64,000 nucleotides of DNA from Bryobacterales bacterium (GCA_028819215.1 JAPPMG010000012.1:1-64000); one strand, 5' to 3'. Counted from the first letter of the stretch, positions 43,380-52,946 are shown. Numbers and translations are program-made. The notes: generated from the letters alone by a model not told the origin.

Positions 43380-45821
43380 TCAGCTATCGCCGACTTCCAC
43401 GATGGTCGCCCCGGCTCCCCCCTCGTGCTGCTCGGCTTGGTAGTACTTGGTGACGTGCACGTGCCGCGCGAACATCTTCCACAGTTCGCGTCGCAGGACG
43501 TCCTTGCCAAAGCCGTGCACCACGCGCAGCTTTGATCGGTTGGCCAGCACGGCCCGATCCAAGTACTTGTCCACGTCAGAGAGGGCCTCTTCCGCGGTCT
43601 TGCCGATCACGTTGATTTCCGTCGGCAAGCCACCGTCGTGTGCCACGGTCTCGAGGCTGACTCCGTCGGGCAGCCTTGAAGGACGGTCCATCTCTTCGTC
43701 TAGCGGGACGACGTCCTCGCCCGCGACCTGCAGCCGCAACGCACCGGCCAGCACTTCCCAGCGCCCGCTCTCCAAGTGCCGCACGATTTCGCCGGTCGTA
43801 CCCATCGATACCAGGCGTACCTTGGCGCCGGGCTCGAATTCCTGCTCGCTGCCGGCAAGGGCTTCGGCGGCCCTGCTACCCAGCGCGGCCGCCACCTCAG
43901 CGTTGACGGCGCGGCGGAACGCCGCGACGTCTTGCGTGGCCCGCCGGGCCTGAGCTCGGTCCCCCTTCCTCGGTGCCGACGCCTGCACCCGCGCGACGGC
44001 AGCATCCAGCGCCCCGCGGAAGCGTTTCTCCAGCTTGGCCACCAGTCTCTCGACGCGGGCCTCAGCTTCAGCCTTGAGCTCGCGCTCGCGAGCTGCGGCT
44101 TGCTGCTCGAGCTGCCCCTTGCGCTCGTTCAACTCTCTGGATCGCTCGCGCGTCTGCTGCACTAGCTGGTCGTACTCCTCGGCTTGCTTGCGCAGTTCGG
44201 CAAGGTACTTGGCGGACTGCTCATGCGCGCGGCCCTTGAGAGCGAGCGCCCTCTGGACGATTCCCTGCGGCAGGCCGAAACGAGACGCCATCTCGATCCC
44301 GGCAGACTGTCCGGGGATCCCGCTCTGCAGGCGATAGGTGACCCGCTGTCGCGCATCGTCGAAACCCATCGCGGCAGTGACGACGCCAGGGGCGCCGGTG
44401 CCGAACATCTTCAGTTCGGGCAGGTGCGTCGAGATCGCAACGAAACCGCCCGCTTCGAGGAGTCTCTCCACGACCGCCACTGCCAGCGCCCCGCCGTCCT
44501 CCGGGTCTGTCGCGGTGCCGAGCTCATCGAGCACAACCAGCGTCCGCGGAGACGCGCTCTGCAGGATCCCGGTCAGCTTCGACACATGGGCGGAGAACGT
44601 GCTGAGGCTCTCGGCGATTGACTGCGCGTCGCCAATGTCGGCCAGAATCTGATCGAACCATGGAAACTCGGCCTCGTCGGCAGGTACTGGAATGCCGGCC
44701 TGCGCCATGGCGGAGAGCACTCCCAGGGTCTTGAGCACGACGGTCTTGCCGCCAGCATTGGGACCGCTGACGATCAAGGCACGGCGTTTTCCGTCCAATT
44801 CGAGGCTCATGGGCACCGGATGGCGGTGGTCCTGCGCCAACAGATCCTGCAGCAGCGGGTGCCGCGCCTCGGCGAGGACGATCCGCGCTTCCGACGAATC
44901 GCTGAACTTCGGCAGGCAGCAGGTGAACTCTTCAGCGAATCGCCCCCGCGCAAACACGTAGTCCAGCTCGCCGAGCGCTGCCAGAGTCGCGACAATCGCC
45001 GCGCGCTCCAGTCTCAGTGCCCCGCTCATCTCGCGCAAGATGCGCAGGATCTCGCGCTGTTCGTCCTCGCGCAGGCGCACCAGGCGGTTGTTCTGAACGA
45101 TGGTGTCCAGCGGCTCGACGAAGGCGGTCTGGCCGGAGCCGCTGGTGCCGTGCACGATGCCATCGACCTGGCCCTTCCACTCGGCCTTGACCGGCACCAC
45201 GGTGCGACCGTTGCGCATCGTGACGTATCGCTCTTGGAGCATGCCCGAAGCCGAATGCTTGCGCACAAAGCGATCCAGCGAAGTCTCGACTAACTGCCGC
45301 TGCCGCTCGATATGACGGCGGAGTTTGGACAGTGCCGTGCTGGCGAGACTAGAGATCTCGTCGTTGGGCAGGATCTTGCCGGACTGCTGGGCAACCAATG
45401 GTCTCAGGTCGGGTATTCCCTCCCCCGCTGCGCGCAGGCGCGGTCGCTCGTCTCCAGCCGCCAGCAATGCGAGCCGAATCCGCTGAGCTGCATCGAGCAC
45501 CGACAGAATCGCTCGGATCTCGGGAGCATCGAGGGAAACGCCGTCGGCCGAGAGTCGTCCGACCGCATCGCCTACGTCCTCGATGCCGCTGAAGCGCGGC
45601 AGCGGAGCGACACCGTGCTGGTCTCCCCCGCCAGCCGAGCGGAGCCACTTCGCAGCCTCGCCGACGATCTCGAGGTCTTGCCGGGCCGATTCGGCCGATT
45701 CCATCCTGGGCTCGGCCAGTAGACGCTCTAGCCTTGCGGCTCCCAGCGGGCTGGCCGCGTAGCGGCCGAGCAGTTCAACGACCTTGGTGAACTCGAGCGC
45801 TTCGTAGGGGTTTGGAAGCAT
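43380..45821 (-). CDS. mutS2: MutS2 family DNA/ribosome-rescue ATPase
   Basis: 813 residues, the usual MutS2 length. Walker A is GPNAGGKTVVLKTLG near residue 330, followed by the ABC-type block VVLDELGTATDPEDG near 415. A coiled-coil region (about 515-620) and a KOW-like segment (PGAKVRLVSMGTTGEIV) come before the C-terminal Smr domain with VVHGFGKDVLRREL. MutS2 suppresses recombination or cleaves or splits collided ribosomes, depending on species. The frame runs far upstream, but MLPNPYEALEFTKVVELLGR at 45821 is the family start. Confidence 0.92.
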   Translation of the reverse strand: MLPNPYEALEFTKVVELLGRYAASPLGAARLERLLAEPRMESAESARQDLEIVGEAAKWLRSAGGGDQHGVAPLPRFSGIEDVGDAVGRLSADGVSLDAPEIRAILSVLDAAQRIRLALLAAGDERPRLRAAGEGIPDLRPLVAQQSGKILPNDEISSLASTALSKLRRHIERQRQLVETSLDRFVRKHSASGMLQERYVTMRNGRTVVPVKAEWKGQVDGIVHGTSGSGQTAFVEPLDTIVQNNRLVRLREDEQREILRILREMSGALRLERAAIVATLAALGELDYVFARGRFAEEFTCCLPKFSDSSEARIVLAEARHPLLQDLLAQDHRHPVPMSLELDGKRRALIVSGPNAGGKTVVLKTLGVLSAMAQAGIPVPADEAEFPWFDQILADIGDAQSIAESLSTFSAHVSKLTGILQSASPRTLVVLDELGTATDPEDGGALAVAVVERLLEAGGFVAISTHLPELKMFGTGAPGVVTAAMGFDDARQRVTYRLQSGIPGQSAGIEMASRFGLPQGIVQRALALKGRAHEQSAKYLAELRKQAEEYDQLVQQTRERSRELNERKGQLEQQAAARERELKAEAEARVERLVAKLEKRFRGALDAAVARVQASAPRKGDRAQARRATQDVAAFRRAVNAEVAAALGSRAAEALAGSEQEFEPGAKVRLVSMGTTGEIVRHLESGRWEVLAGALRLQVAGEDVVPLDEEMDRPSRLPDGVSLETVAHDGGLPTEINVIGKTAEEALSDVDKYLDRAVLANRSKLRVVHGFGKDVLRRELWKMFARHVHVTKYYQAEQHEGGAGATIVEVGDS

Positions 45822-45826
45822 GGCAC

Positions 45827-46285
45827 CTAGGCGGAGCGTCGGGAGCCGGCTAGTAGGCCGTGCCCCTTGCGAATCACCGCGGCCGCCCCGGGGGTGAGAT
45901 GGAGCTTTGCAAGATCGCGAATCGGGAACCAGCCCGCTTCGTCCGCATCGTCTCCCGCACGCAGCAGACCGCCGGTGGCCTTGCAGATATAGTCCAACAC
46001 GACGTAGTGCGCATCGTCGCCAACCGCGCCGGGTCGCGGCAGACGCTCGTAAACGGCCACGAGTTGACCCACATCGACGATGAGACCAGTCTCTTCCAGC
46101 AGTTCCCTCGCCACGCCGTCGGCGATGGACTCCCCGAGGCGCAGCTTCCCGCCGGGAATCGACCAAGCGCCCTTGGCGGGATGTGCGCCGCGCCGAACCA
46201 GCAGTACCTGGCCTTGGTCGAAGACCAAGCCGCCAACGCCCAAGATCGGCCGAATAGCGGCAGCCTGCTCCCGACGGGCATCCAT
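45827..46285 (-). CDS. NUDIX hydrolase
   Basis: 152 residues. The full Nudix box is present: Gly-KLRLG-Glu then SIADGVA, RELLEETGLIV, following VGGLVFDQGQVLLVRRG and WSIPGG. Such enzymes cleave nucleoside diphosphates linked to another group; ADP-ribose or oxidised nucleotide substrates are common. The start at 46285 (MDARREQAAAI) is 31 bases beyond the stop of the DUF1549/DUF1553 gene, and the Nudix stop is 5 bases before mutS2. It is probably cotranscribed with mutS2. Confidence 0.9.
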   Translation of the reverse strand: MDARREQAAAIRPILGVGGLVFDQGQVLLVRRGAHPAKGAWSIPGGKLRLGESIADGVARELLEETGLIVDVGQLVAVYERLPRPGAVGDDAHYVVLDYICKATGGLLRAGDDADEAGWFPIRDLAKLHLTPGAAAVIRKGHGLLAGSRRSA

Positions 46286-46316
46286 GCCGACTTCGAGTCG
46301 TCCGGTACCGAGGTGG

Positions 46317-49300
46317 CTAGCGGACGTAGAGGAATTCCTTGAGGTTGAAGATCGAATGCGCCAGATCGGCCCACTCGGCAGAGCCCGGACCGTCTCCCAG
46401 ATAGCCCAGGCTGCGATCCAGCTCCTGCGGCGCGGGCGGCCGCCCCAGCGCACTGAGGAACATGCCCTTGACCCTGGCCGAGGGAGGCTCGGAACTCTCG
46501 GCCAGCTTCTTGCCCCACAGCTGTGCCTGCGAAATCACCAGCGGGCTGTTGAGCATCGTCAGCGACTGGGCGGGCACATTGGTGACGTCCCGGGTGCCGC
46601 GAGTGGAGGACGGCTTCGGCTGGTCGAAGACTTCGAGGAAGGGGTTGTGCGCATTGCGCCGGATCTCTTGGTAGACGCTGCGGCGGCCCTGCCCGTCCAG
46701 GGGACCCTTCTCGCGGTCGCCCTTCGTCTTGCCCTTCGCGAACGCGTAGTAGACGTTGATCGACGGCCCGGGCGCACCAGGCTCCAAACGCCCTGATATT
46801 GCCAAGAGGCTGTCACGGATCGCTTCGCCTTCGAGGCGGCGTAACGGCATGTGCTGCCACAGCGTGTTCCCTGGATCCTCACTGGCCGCCACGTGCGATG
46901 GCTCGCTGTCGGCTTGGTAAGTTGAAGTCAGCACCAAGCGGCGTATCAGCTGTTTGATGGACCAGCCATCCTTTACGAACCGGTCGGCGAGGTAGTCCAG
47001 CAGTTCGGGATGCGAGGGGGCGCTGCCCACACGCCCGAAATTATCGACCGTGGATACCAGGCCGTGGCCGAACAGATGCGCCCAGACCCGGTTAACCATG
47101 ACCCGCGCGGTCAGCGGATTCTGCGCGTCCGCTATCTCGTTCGCCAGCCGCAAGCGGGCGGTGGCCGGGTCGCTGTATGGCTCGCTGCCAAGCGCTTCCA
47201 AGTATCTCCGCGGTATCGGATCGCCGAGGTCCTTGTGGCTGCCGCGCACCAGCAAGCGCTGATCCGGCCCCTCCTCGTCCAGCACGCTTGGCGCTCTCCG
47301 ATAGATGGGAACTTCGTCCTCTAGCCGCCGGTACTCCTGCACCGAGGCATCGAGGCGCTCGGAGTGGCCCAGTGAGGCAGGCAACAGGTCCAAGCGGACA
47401 AAGGCGTCCAGATAGGCGACTTGCGGCGGTGTGATGGAACCGTCACGCCATGCGTGAATCGCCTCGCGAAGCCGACTGGCGTAGAGCCCGGCCAACTCTG
47501 CAGGCGACCCAGGCGCGGCCCCTTCCAACAGGTAACTAATGGGAACATCCACCGTCCTCGGCTTCGTCTCGTCGTTGTGGAAGGCAACGGCCAGAGCGCC
47601 GAAATGGGAGCGGCCGTCTCCCAGCGGTTTTGGCCTCGGATTCTTCCTAGCATCCTCGCGATCGAGATGGAAGTTGGTCGAGTCCTGCATCGTGGCGAAT
47701 TCCAGGTATGCACTGAAGCCCTTCCAGTACTTCGTACTCCACCCTTCCCAGACCGGCTCGTCCCGCTTGGGGGAATAGCGCTGCCAGTAGATGCCGCTAC
47801 GCGGCACGGCGTAGTTTTCGACGATCAACCTTACGACGCTAAAGCCGGAGCCCTGGACGAGAAAGCTGATGAAGTCGGTGTCGATCTTGAAACGCGGCGT
47901 TTGCAACACGCCGTTGTGGCGCCGTGACAACAGTCCCGAGTAGACCCCTGGAGCATAGACACCCTCGACGATCGTGTCCCCTTGCGGCACGATGGAGAAC
48001 TCGCCCGCGGCGCTGGAACCGCTCTCTAGGCCGGTGCCGATACGCTCCCAGCCCGCAAGTTCTTGCCCGGGCCGCCAGATGGCTTGGAAGTTCTGTTGGT
48101 TGAATCGCTTGCGCGACTCGCTCAGACGGGACTGCGATTCCGCCATCCGCCGCCAGCCATCCCGAAACTCCGCGCCGCTGCGACCCGACAGCTCGAACCA
48201 GGCGTGGAGCGGGCTCTCCGGATCGCACGCCGCGGCCTCAAGGACAGTCCGGACCTCCTGGTCTTCGCCTTGGAGCCGTTCCGGCAGGCTATCAGCGGCT
48301 TCCAGCCAGAGCGCTGCCAGGGCATCCTTGACCTCTGCCTTGCTAGTGCGCAGCGCGTCCATGTTCGTGCGCAGCAAGTCCGGCGCGTCTACAGCCCGCT
48401 GCACGGGCCGCGCGCTGGCCAGGAGGCCGAACAAGGCGTAGTAGTCTCGCTGGCTAATCGCGTCGAACTTGTGGTCGTGGCAACGCGCGCATGATACTGT
48501 CAGCCCTTGGAACGCCTTGGAGACAACATCGATCTGATTGTCGGTCCACTTCACGCGGTCTTCCCACGGGTCCACTGGCTGGAATCCGTGCTCGATCATG
48601 CGATAGTTGGCCGTGCCGATCAGCGATTCATTCAGGCCCCGTTCGGAATTCAGGCGCGGCTGCGGCAACAGGTCGCCGGCAATGTGCTCTCGGATGAGCT
48701 GGTCGTACGGAACATCGGCGTTCAGAGCCCGGATCAGGTAGTCCCGGTAGCGCCAAGCGTCCGGCAGGTCGGGGTCTCCCTCGCTGCCGTGGGACTCCGT
48801 GTACCGGAAGAGATCCATCCAATGACGGGCCCACCGTTCGCCGAAATGCGGCGACGCCAGCAGTCTTTCTACGACCGTATGAACTGCGCGGGGCGAATCG
48901 TCAGCCACGAACGCCGCGATTTCGGCAGGGGTGGGCGGCAGGCCGGTCACTGCGAATGAAAGCCGCCGCAGCAGGGTGTAGCGATCCGCCGCAGGGGCGG
49001 GGTCCAGCCCCGCGCTCTCTAGCTTGGCCAGGATAAACCGGTCCACGGCGGACTGCGGCCAGTCCGTGTCCGAGACCGCGGGGGGCGGCTCTGCGATGAC
49101 AGGTCGCCACGCCCAGTGCTCCCGCCTCCGCCGCTCCAGATCGAAGGCTTCACTGGGGTCGGGCAGGCCCGGAGCCTGTTCATCAGGCCACTGCGCACCC
49201 GCGTCAACCCATACCGCTAGGTCCGCAATCTTTTCCTCGCTCAGTTGTCCGGTGGGCGGCATCAAGGCCTTGGCCTGACCCCGAACGGCCCGCAGCAGCA

Positions 49301-49580
49301 AGCTGGCAGATGCATTGCCCGGCACTACGACCGGACCCGAGTCACCGCCGCGCAGCAAGCCCGCGCGGCTGTCTAGCCGCAAGTTGGCGAACACGCTTGG
49401 CGCGTTGGCACTGTGGCAGCTATAGCAGTTTTCCGCCAGCAGCGGCCGGACTCGTTTCTCGAAATGCTCGAGCGCGCCGTCATCCGCTGCTCCCGGCACC
49501 ACGGCCGGGCCGAGAAGCGCGAGCGCCAGGAAGAGCGCTGGCACAGCCTTTCCGAGACGTCCAGCTCGATCAGCCGCCAC
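46317..49580 (-). CDS. DUF1549/DUF1553 exported cytochrome-like protein
   Basis: About 1,087 residues. A signal segment (AVPALFLALALLGPAVVPGAA) is followed by a PSCyt1-type region with CYSCH in AENCYSCHSANAPS, then DUF1549 with SAVDRFILAKLESAGLDPAP and RRLSFAVTGLPPTPAEI. A long middle part contains an apparent beta-sandwich (about 500-690). The C-terminal DUF1553 has LTARVMVNRVWAHLFGHGLV, FGRVGSAPSHPELLDYLA and RRLEGEAIRDSLLAISG. These families are abundant in Planctomycetes and Acidobacteria; function is unknown. The frame is open to a GTG at 49685; the GTG at 49580 leaves a sensible signal peptide. Confidence 0.88.
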   Translation of the reverse strand: MAADRAGRLGKAVPALFLALALLGPAVVPGAADDGALEHFEKRVRPLLAENCYSCHSANAPSVFANLRLDSRAGLLRGGDSGPVVVPGNASASLLLRAVRGQAKALMPPTGQLSEEKIADLAVWVDAGAQWPDEQAPGLPDPSEAFDLERRRREHWAWRPVIAEPPPAVSDTDWPQSAVDRFILAKLESAGLDPAPAADRYTLLRRLSFAVTGLPPTPAEIAAFVADDSPRAVHTVVERLLASPHFGERWARHWMDLFRYTESHGSEGDPDLPDAWRYRDYLIRALNADVPYDQLIREHIAGDLLPQPRLNSERGLNESLIGTANYRMIEHGFQPVDPWEDRVKWTDNQIDVVSKAFQGLTVSCARCHDHKFDAISQRDYYALFGLLASARPVQRAVDAPDLLRTNMDALRTSKAEVKDALAALWLEAADSLPERLQGEDQEVRTVLEAAACDPESPLHAWFELSGRSGAEFRDGWRRMAESQSRLSESRKRFNQQNFQAIWRPGQELAGWERIGTGLESGSSAAGEFSIVPQGDTIVEGVYAPGVYSGLLSRRHNGVLQTPRFKIDTDFISFLVQGSGFSVVRLIVENYAVPRSGIYWQRYSPKRDEPVWEGWSTKYWKGFSAYLEFATMQDSTNFHLDREDARKNPRPKPLGDGRSHFGALAVAFHNDETKPRTVDVPISYLLEGAAPGSPAELAGLYASRLREAIHAWRDGSITPPQVAYLDAFVRLDLLPASLGHSERLDASVQEYRRLEDEVPIYRRAPSVLDEEGPDQRLLVRGSHKDLGDPIPRRYLEALGSEPYSDPATARLRLANEIADAQNPLTARVMVNRVWAHLFGHGLVSTVDNFGRVGSAPSHPELLDYLADRFVKDGWSIKQLIRRLVLTSTYQADSEPSHVAASEDPGNTLWQHMPLRRLEGEAIRDSLLAISGRLEPGAPGPSINVYYAFAKGKTKGDREKGPLDGQGRRSVYQEIRRNAHNPFLEVFDQPKPSSTRGTRDVTNVPAQSLTMLNSPLVISQAQLWGKKLAESSEPPSARVKGMFLSALGRPPAPQELDRSLGYLGDGPGSAEWADLAHSIFNLKEFLYVR

Positions 49581-49731
49581 GTCAACATTGTAGTTGGAAG
49601 TTCTATACAACGGTGCCCCGCCACGCCAGGCACGTCCCCACACCGTTTCTTCCGGTGGAAGCTGGCACACTACATGGAACGGCACATGGGCTGGCTACTG
49701 GCCGCAAGAAAGCCGTCATCGAGCCTGCGGC

Positions 49732-50973
49732 TCAGTCCTCGGGCTCGACCTCCCAACCAAAGCCCGGACCGTCCGAAGGTCGGGTGTAAATGCCTTCAGG
49801 ACCGCGTGTCAGGTTGTTGTCCTCCTCGTACCGCTGGTAGACGACTTCCGGGCCGCCGGGAGCCGGCATGAACATCTCTGCCCACGGGGAATTGGGCGTG
49901 GCATAGATGAAATGCACGGCGTCCCTCTGGCCACCACCGTGCGGGATAACCGGGATGTCGTGCGCGGCCGCCATGTGCGCGATCTTGACCAGCTCGCTCA
50001 TGCCGCCGCACCAGTGGATGTCAGGCTGCCAGATCTCCGCTCCGTTCACCCGCAGGAGTTGGCGGAAACCGTACCTGGTATAGATGTGCTCGCCGGTGAC
50101 GATCCGCGTGGACGTGATCTTCTCGCGGAGTCGGCCGAATCCCTCGTAGTCGTCAGGGGGCAGCGCCTCCTCGATCCAGTAGACGTTGTACGGCTCGAAC
50201 GCCTCCGCTAGGTCGATCGTATAGCGCTCAGTGAGGGCCATCCAGCAGTCCATCATTACGTCGCCGTCCTCGCCCACCGCCGCGCGGGCGCGCTTGACGA
50301 GTTCGACGTTCTCGCGGATGCCCTGCCTGCCGTCCGCGGGACCATAGGGCAGGGCCAGCTTGAGGCGCTTGTAGCCGAACTCCACGTGCTGCTCGATGTC
50401 GTTGCCGGTGCAGTAGCACGGGATGCGGGGATGGGTGCGGCCACCGAGCAACCTCCAAACCGGAGCGTCCCAGATCTTGCCGGCGATGTCCCAGAGGGCG
50501 ATGTCGACGCCAGAGATAGCGTTGACCACGCTGCCCTTGCGTCCGTAGGACATGGTGGCGCGCCACATGATGTCCCAGAGGCGCTCGATGTCAAGGGGGT
50601 TCTCGTCCATGACCAGCCTCGAAAGGTGATCCTCGACAATGACCCCGCCGGCAGGCCCACCCGGGCCGTACCCTTTGACACCCTTGTTGGTGGAGATCTC
50701 GACCCAGAAGCTGCCCGCACGGGGGCCCGTGGCGCGGAACAGGCTTCGCATCGGCTTGTATTTCGGGTAAATCGAGACCGGGTTGGCCACCTCCACCTGG
50801 TTCGTCGACCACGACCCGGGAGCAGGTTCGTAGCTGGGGACGGGGCGCTTGCGCCGCATGTTGACCAGTCGCACTCCAGTGATGCGCAGGTCGTCCTCGA
50901 CGCCCGCAAAGGCGGGGAATGCAAGCGGCACTGTGGCGGCCGATCCGAGGGTCAGGAACTTCCGACGATCCAT
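49732..50973 (-). CDS. Tat-exported L-rhamnonate-dehydratase-like enolase-superfamily enzyme
   Basis: 413 residues. A strong Tat signal, MDRRKFLTLGSAATVPLAF, precedes the enzyme. The barrel matches L-rhamnonate dehydratase in DCWMALTERYTIDLAEAFEP, VYWIEEALPPDDYEGF and the QPDIHWCGGMSELVKIA region. Active-site residues: Lys205, Asp242, Glu268, Glu295 (TGEHIYT), Asp318 and His345 (VIPHGGG). An acid-sugar dehydratase exported through Tat is odd for a catabolic enzyme, since product uptake would then be needed. AAGGAGT 8 bases before the ATG supports the start, so the signal is genuine rather than an artefact. Confidence 0.88.
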   Translation of the reverse strand: MDRRKFLTLGSAATVPLAFPAFAGVEDDLRITGVRLVNMRRKRPVPSYEPAPGSWSTNQVEVANPVSIYPKYKPMRSLFRATGPRAGSFWVEISTNKGVKGYGPGGPAGGVIVEDHLSRLVMDENPLDIERLWDIMWRATMSYGRKGSVVNAISGVDIALWDIAGKIWDAPVWRLLGGRTHPRIPCYCTGNDIEQHVEFGYKRLKLALPYGPADGRQGIRENVELVKRARAAVGEDGDVMMDCWMALTERYTIDLAEAFEPYNVYWIEEALPPDDYEGFGRLREKITSTRIVTGEHIYTRYGFRQLLRVNGAEIWQPDIHWCGGMSELVKIAHMAAAHDIPVIPHGGGQRDAVHFIYATPNSPWAEMFMPAPGGPEVVYQRYEEDNNLTRGPEGIYTRPSDGPGFGWEVEPED

Positions 50974-50981
50974 GCGTGATT

Positions 50982-50988
50982 ACTCCTT
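50982..50988 (-). promoter_or_regulatory. ribosome binding site of the rhamnonate-dehydratase-like gene
   Basis: AAGGAGT stands 8 bases before the ATG at 50973, confirming the start that includes the Tat signal. Confidence 0.6.
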
Positions 50989-51197
50989 GTTGCGGTCTGC
51001 GCCTCAGCGCCGAGCCAGGCACCGGCAGCCCAAGGCTACCATGCCGCCAGCCGGCTAAGCCGAGGAACTTTTCCCGCCACCCTCGAACTCGTTTCCGAGG
51101 CTGCAGGCAGTTCTGGGAGCTCCGGGGGCGCCGAGTATCCCCTTGCCCGGGGCCGGGCCAGCATGTGCGGCCGTCGTCGCCAAACGACCAGCTACGC

Positions 51198-51217
51198 AGC
51201 ATGGCAGCTGCCATGCT
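51198..51217. repeat. perfect 20-base palindrome
   Basis: AGCATGGCAG followed directly by its reverse complement CTGCCATGCT, with no spacer. It is about 105 bases before the exchanger ATG and 225 bases before the dehydratase ATG. A spacerless palindrome is poorly suited to an RNA hairpin and better suited to a dimeric DNA-binding protein. Which gene it controls is unknown. Confidence 0.5.
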
Positions 51218-51321
51218 CGTCCGAGCCGATTCCAGCCCGCAGTCCATGCTCTGAGAGAATGGGAGGGCGGTCCGGCCGCCGCGCCGAAGGCCCGTTCCCA
51301 GCGTCGGCCCTCGGACTCGAT

Positions 51322-52362
51322 ATGGAAGCTTTTCTAGAGCAATTCTTTTCCCAAGTCCATTGGTCGATCCTGCTCGCGAGTATCGCCGCGAGCCTATTGA
51401 TGCTGGGAAAGGCGGCCGATATCTTGGTGGATCAAGCGGTCGAACTCTCTGACAGCCTGCACATTCCGCCGATGGTGGTCGGAGCCACTATCGTCAGCCT
51501 CGGCACAACCGCCCCGGAAGCGGCAGTTTCGGTCTTGGCAGCGATCGAAGGCGCACCGGGGCTGGCCCTTGGAAACTCCGTCGGATCGGTGATCGCCGAT
51601 ACCGGCTTGATTCTCGGCCTTGCTTGCCTGATCGCGCCGCTGAAGCTCGACCCTCGGATCGTGAACCGCCAGGGCTGGATTCAAATCGGGTCCGGCGTCC
51701 TGCTCGTACTCCTGAGCGCTCCGTGGACACGTTTGGACCAGATCTTCGATAGCGGTGGCCGACTATCCCAAGAGGCGGGTTTCTTCCTGCTCATCTTGCT
51801 CGCAGCCTACCTCTACCTCTCAATACGCTGGGCCGGCCAGCGTCGGGCCGAGCACGAGCGCCACGCCGAAGATGGGCATTCCAGGGCCTGGCTGACCGTC
51901 CTCAAGCTCGTCCTGGCGATCGCCACAGTCGTTGTATCGGCCCAAGTCGTGATCCCGGGAACGATAGAGGCGGCCACGCGCATGTCTGTGCCTAGGAGCG
52001 TGATAGCCGCCACTTTGGTCGCCTTCGGCACGTCCCTTCCAGAACTGGTCACGGCCGTGACAGCGGCGCGCCGGGGCCAGGGTGAACTGGCGGTCGGCAA
52101 CGTGATCGGCGCCGACATTCTCAACGTCCTATTCGTGGCCGGGGCGGCTGCGGCCGTGACGCGTCAAGGCCTCGAAGCAGGCTCCAACTTCTTTACCCTG
52201 CTGTACCCGTCGATGCTATTCATACTGATCGTGTTCCGGGTGGGCGTGCTCGCCTCGAAGGACGTCCTGCGCCGCGGTTTCGGACTCGTGCTGCTCGTGG
52301 CGTATCTTGCCTACATCGTCGCCGGGTACTACTTCCTGCCCGAGGGTGTTCCCGGACACTAG
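51322..52362 (+). CDS. calcium/sodium antiporter (CaCA family)
   Basis: 346 residues with ten or so membrane segments in two inverted halves. Each half has the exchanger signature: VVGATIVSLGTTAPEAAVS near 53 and VIAATLVAFGTSLPELVTA near 228, with the conserved Glu that binds the cations. Length and layout match YrbG/CaxA-type Na+/Ca2+ exchangers. The start ATG at 51322 (MEAFLEQFF) is the first that gives a family-like N-terminus. The gene is convergent with cysC. It likely exports calcium using the sodium gradient. Confidence 0.9.
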   Translation: MEAFLEQFFSQVHWSILLASIAASLLMLGKAADILVDQAVELSDSLHIPPMVVGATIVSLGTTAPEAAVSVLAAIEGAPGLALGNSVGSVIADTGLILGLACLIAPLKLDPRIVNRQGWIQIGSGVLLVLLSAPWTRLDQIFDSGGRLSQEAGFFLLILLAAYLYLSIRWAGQRRAEHERHAEDGHSRAWLTVLKLVLAIATVVVSAQVVIPGTIEAATRMSVPRSVIAATLVAFGTSLPELVTAVTAARRGQGELAVGNVIGADILNVLFVAGAAAAVTRQGLEAGSNFFTLLYPSMLFILIVFRVGVLASKDVLRRGFGLVLLVAYLAYIVAGYYFLPEGVPGH

Positions 52363-52375
52363 AGAACTGCCCGAC

Positions 52376-52391
52376 AAGCTGCTCACAGCTT
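52376..52391. terminator. small hairpin between convergent exchanger and cysC
   Basis: AAGCTG and CAGCTT pair over 6 bases with a 4-base loop and overlap the cysC stop. There is no T tract. Weak candidate for a shared transcription end. Confidence 0.25.
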
Positions 52392-52916
52392 CAGGAGTCC
52401 GGCCTCGATCAGGTACCGCCAGACGATTTCGGTCGATTCCTCCGCCGTCTGCCGGCTCGAATCGACCCGAACCTCCGGAGACTCGGGTGGTTCGTAGGGA
52501 TCGGAGACCCCGGTGAAGTTCTTGATCTCGCCCGCGAGCGCCTTCTTGTACAGGCCCTTGGCGTCGCGCTCGACCAAGGTGTCCAGGGGACAGTCAGCGA
52601 AGACTTCCACGAAATCGCCAGCCGCGGCCCTGACCTCGTCGCGGATCGCCTTGTAAGGCGAAATGGCCGCCGCGATCGCGAACACGCCGTTCCGTGACAG
52701 GAGATTGCACACGAACCCGATGCGGCGGATATTGGTGTCGCGGTCTTCCTTGCTGAAACCGAGGCCCTTAGAGAGATTGGTCCGGACGACATCGCCGTCC
52801 AAGATCTCCACCCGCGCACCGACGGCGCGCAGGCGCTTGGCCAGCATATTCGCGACGGTCGACTTACCCGAACCGGACAAGCCGGTCATCCAAATCGTTG
52901 CCCCTTTATACTCCAT
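52383..52916 (-). CDS. cysC: adenylyl-sulfate kinase
   Basis: 177 residues. CysC phosphorylates adenylyl sulfate (APS) at the 3' position to form PAPS. The P-loop is GLSGSGKST at about residues 12-20. The family blocks [20 protein letters not shown] then [11 protein letters not shown] and [17 protein letters not shown] are complete. It is the third gene of sat-cysH-cysC, with 30 bases between cysH and cysC. PAPS may supply sulfotransferases rather than reduction here, because the CysH type suggests direct APS use. Confidence 0.95.
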   Translation of the reverse strand: MEYKGATIWMTGLSGSGKSTVANMLAKRLRAVGARVEILDGDVVRTNLSKGLGFSKEDRDTNIRRIGFVCNLLSRNGVFAIAAAISPYKAIRDEVRAAAGDFVEVFADCPLDTLVERDAKGLYKKALAGEIKNFTGVSDPYEPPESPEVRVDSSRQTAEESTEIVWRYLIEAGLLKL

Positions 52917-52946
52917 TTCTCATCATACTCCGAGCGGGTCCCGCGC

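Larger units (their letters stand above)
50974..51321. other. 348-base intergenic region between divergent genes
   Basis: No coding sequence is supported here; in-frame extensions upstream of the exchanger gene have no homology-like pattern. It holds the ribosome binding site at 50982-50988 and a perfect 20-base palindrome at 51198-51217. It must contain the promoters of both divergent genes, but no clear -10/-35 pair was seen. Confidence 0.5.

Noticed and set aside
49581-49685. Upstream extension of the DUF1549/DUF1553 gene to a GTG at 49685
   Set aside because: The extra 35 residues show no signal or family pattern and precede a good signal peptide.
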